A program made the translations under genes and the position numbers. A DNA stretch of 13,179 nt from Eggerthellaceae bacterium (GTDB lineage Bacteria > Actinomycetota > Coriobacteriia > Coriobacteriales > Eggerthellaceae), in the NCBI GenBank assembly GCA_017459485.1, contig JAFUCW010000134.1, positions 1-13,179 of the forward strand. Direction: 5' to 3'. The number at the start of each line of letters is the position of its first letter. Within the stretch, counting starts at the first letter, position 1. A model generated the notes under the pieces. The model did not search any database. It saw only the letters and a program-made list of their open reading frames with translations, and was not told where the DNA came from. Below, in pieces: positions 11,984 through 13,179 of this stretch.

Positions 11984-13179
11984 CTAGTTGTCACGCACAT
12001 AGATGAAGCACAGAACCGCCAATATGAACACGCAGCCCAGGCCGAAGGCCATAGCCGTGTTCACGCCACCAGCACTGACGGCGCCACCTGCCTGCCCGCC
12101 TGCCATCAACAGTACCATGACGGCGGTTCCAAGAGCGGCGGATACCTGGCGCAGCGTGTTGGTCAGCGAATTGCCGTCGGGCATCAGCACGCGGGGCAGG
12201 GCGTTCAGGCTCCAGGTGTTCACCGGCATGATGACGCCCGAAATGCCGATCTGGCGGACGAGCTGCCAGAACATGATGGCCGGGATCGACGTAATATTGC
12301 CCAGGTTGACCATGGCCAGCGACCCGACGACCAGCGCGCAGGCACACACGCAAGTAACGTGCCGTGCGCCCGTGCGGTCCATGATCATGCCCGACGCCGG
12401 ATTCACGACGACGGCCGTCAGCGTGCCCGGCAGCAAGGCCATGCCCGCCTCGAGCGCCGAAAACCCATGCACGGCCTGCAGCTCCAACGGGATGACGAGT
12501 GCCGTGCCGATGTTGGCGCAAAACAGCAGGCACAGGATGATGGTGCCCGCAGCAAATTCCTTCGTCTTGAAGGCGCACAAGTCCATAAGAGGCTTGTCTG
12601 TGTGGAACTGCCGTAGGCAGAAAAGCGCCAGGCAGATTGCGCCCACGGACAAAGCCACCAGAAACGCCGCGCTTGCAAGACCGTAGTCGGACGCGTTGGT
12701 GAACGCCATCAACAGTCCGCCGAAGCCGAAGGACGAAAGTAGCACCGATGGTATGTCGAGCCCGCGCTGGCCCGCTTCGGCAGGCGTCGGCTTTATCAGG
12801 AAGAATCCGAAGATTGCAATCACAAGGGCGAAGGCCAGCAGGAACACGAAAACCGAGCGCCACCCCAAAGCCGTGGTGAATGCGCCTGCTATCGTGGGGC
12901 CGATGTTGGGGGCAAAGCCGAAGGTCAGCCCCACGAAGCCCATGATGGTCCCGCGGCGCTCCAAAGGGAACTGCGAGAACACCACCACCTGCATAAGCGG
13001 GTAGAGGATGCCTGCTGCGATGCCCTGCAGAATGCGCCCGAGCAGTAGCAACGTGAAGCTTTGGACGGGTATGAGCAACAGCGACCCCGCAATGAAGAAG
13101 CCAAGGGCAGCAAAGAACAGCTGCCGGGCAGAGGCGCGCCGCGACAGAAAGGCCGAAAGCGGAATAACGATCCCCAGGC
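11984..13179 (-). CDS. DHA2-type (EmrB/QacA) MFS drug exporter, 5' end outside window
   Basis: At least 397 residues are open from the right edge (first full codon at 13177) to TAG 11984, so the protein is N-terminally incomplete. It is almost entirely hydrophobic helices. LLLLGRILQGIAAGILYPLM is the motif C-like region of 14-TM drug:H+ antiporters, and the following segment (GTIMGFVGLTFGFAPNIGPT) carries the family's conserved glycines and proline. A later LLPGTLTAVVVNPASGMIMD and a GVIMPVNTWSLNALP helix also fit the EmrB/QacA subfamily. The partial frame begins within the loop after the first helices (..SAFLSRRASARQLF). The likely role is proton-driven export of toxic or metabolic compounds; the substrate is unknown. 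Confidence 0.87.
   Translation of the reverse strand, partial: LGIVIPLSAFLSRRASARQLFFAALGFFIAGSLLLIPVQSFTLLLLGRILQGIAAGILYPLMQVVVFSQFPLERRGTIMGFVGLTFGFAPNIGPTIAGAFTTALGWRSVFVFLLAFALVIAIFGFFLIKPTPAEAGQRGLDIPSVLLSSFGFGGLLMAFTNASDYGLASAAFLVALSVGAICLALFCLRQFHTDKPLMDLCAFKTKEFAAGTIILCLLFCANIGTALVIPLELQAVHGFSALEAGMALLPGTLTAVVVNPASGMIMDRTGARHVTCVCACALVVGSLAMVNLGNITSIPAIMFWQLVRQIGISGVIMPVNTWSLNALPRVLMPDGNSLTNTLRQVSAALGTAVMVLLMAGGQAGGAVSAGGVNTAMAFGLGCVFILAVLCFIYVRDN

Overview
The window looks like a chromosomal accessory region of a moderately high-GC actinobacterium, most plausibly a gut coriobacterium (Eggerthellaceae-like). The grounds are codon use, short GTG/ATG starts behind GGAGG-type sites, an apparently near-leaderless transcript, a small protein type I associate with Coriobacteriia, and a NapH-type 4Fe-4S membrane protein. 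The taxonomic call is inference; no rRNA or tRNA gene is present.

Layout. Positions 1-158 hold the right end of an IS21-like element (3' end of an istB-like gene plus tandem terminal repeats). Next come an ArsC/Spx-family thioredoxin-fold protein (-), a small basic protein (+) whose frame runs through its own terminator, and a PNPOx-like FMN-barrel protein (+) with its own -10 box and terminator. From 1467 to 10969 every gene is on the minus strand. In transcription order from the right these are: a broken copy of a 4Fe-4S membrane protein; a higBA toxin-antitoxin pair with a clear promoter; a DUF4417 protein; an AT-rich polymorphic-toxin C-terminal cassette with its probable immunity gene; a small ORF; an Imm70 immunity protein; a short coding remnant; an AAA_14/DUF4143 ATPase; and a truncated membrane-PH-like paralogue. 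A tight four-gene operon follows (130-aa soluble protein, 181-aa PH-like membrane protein, 226-aa two-TM protein, intact NapH-like 4Fe-4S protein). Last is an abiE-type pair whose operator is a 33-bp perfect dyad. At the right end an AHL-lactonase-like metallo-beta-lactamase (+) converges on a DHA2-type MFS exporter (-) that runs off the window.

How it fits together. The segment between the two 4Fe-4S copies is a mosaic of toxin-antitoxin genes, toxin/immunity cassettes and gene fragments inserted among duplicated pieces of one host operon. The two copies are direct repeats, about 98% identical by eye over their last ~240 bp. They could therefore recombine and remove about 7.5 kb. The least explained unit is the four-gene membrane/redox operon at 3103-5571, parts of which recur as broken paralogues at 5581-5721 and 10607-10969.
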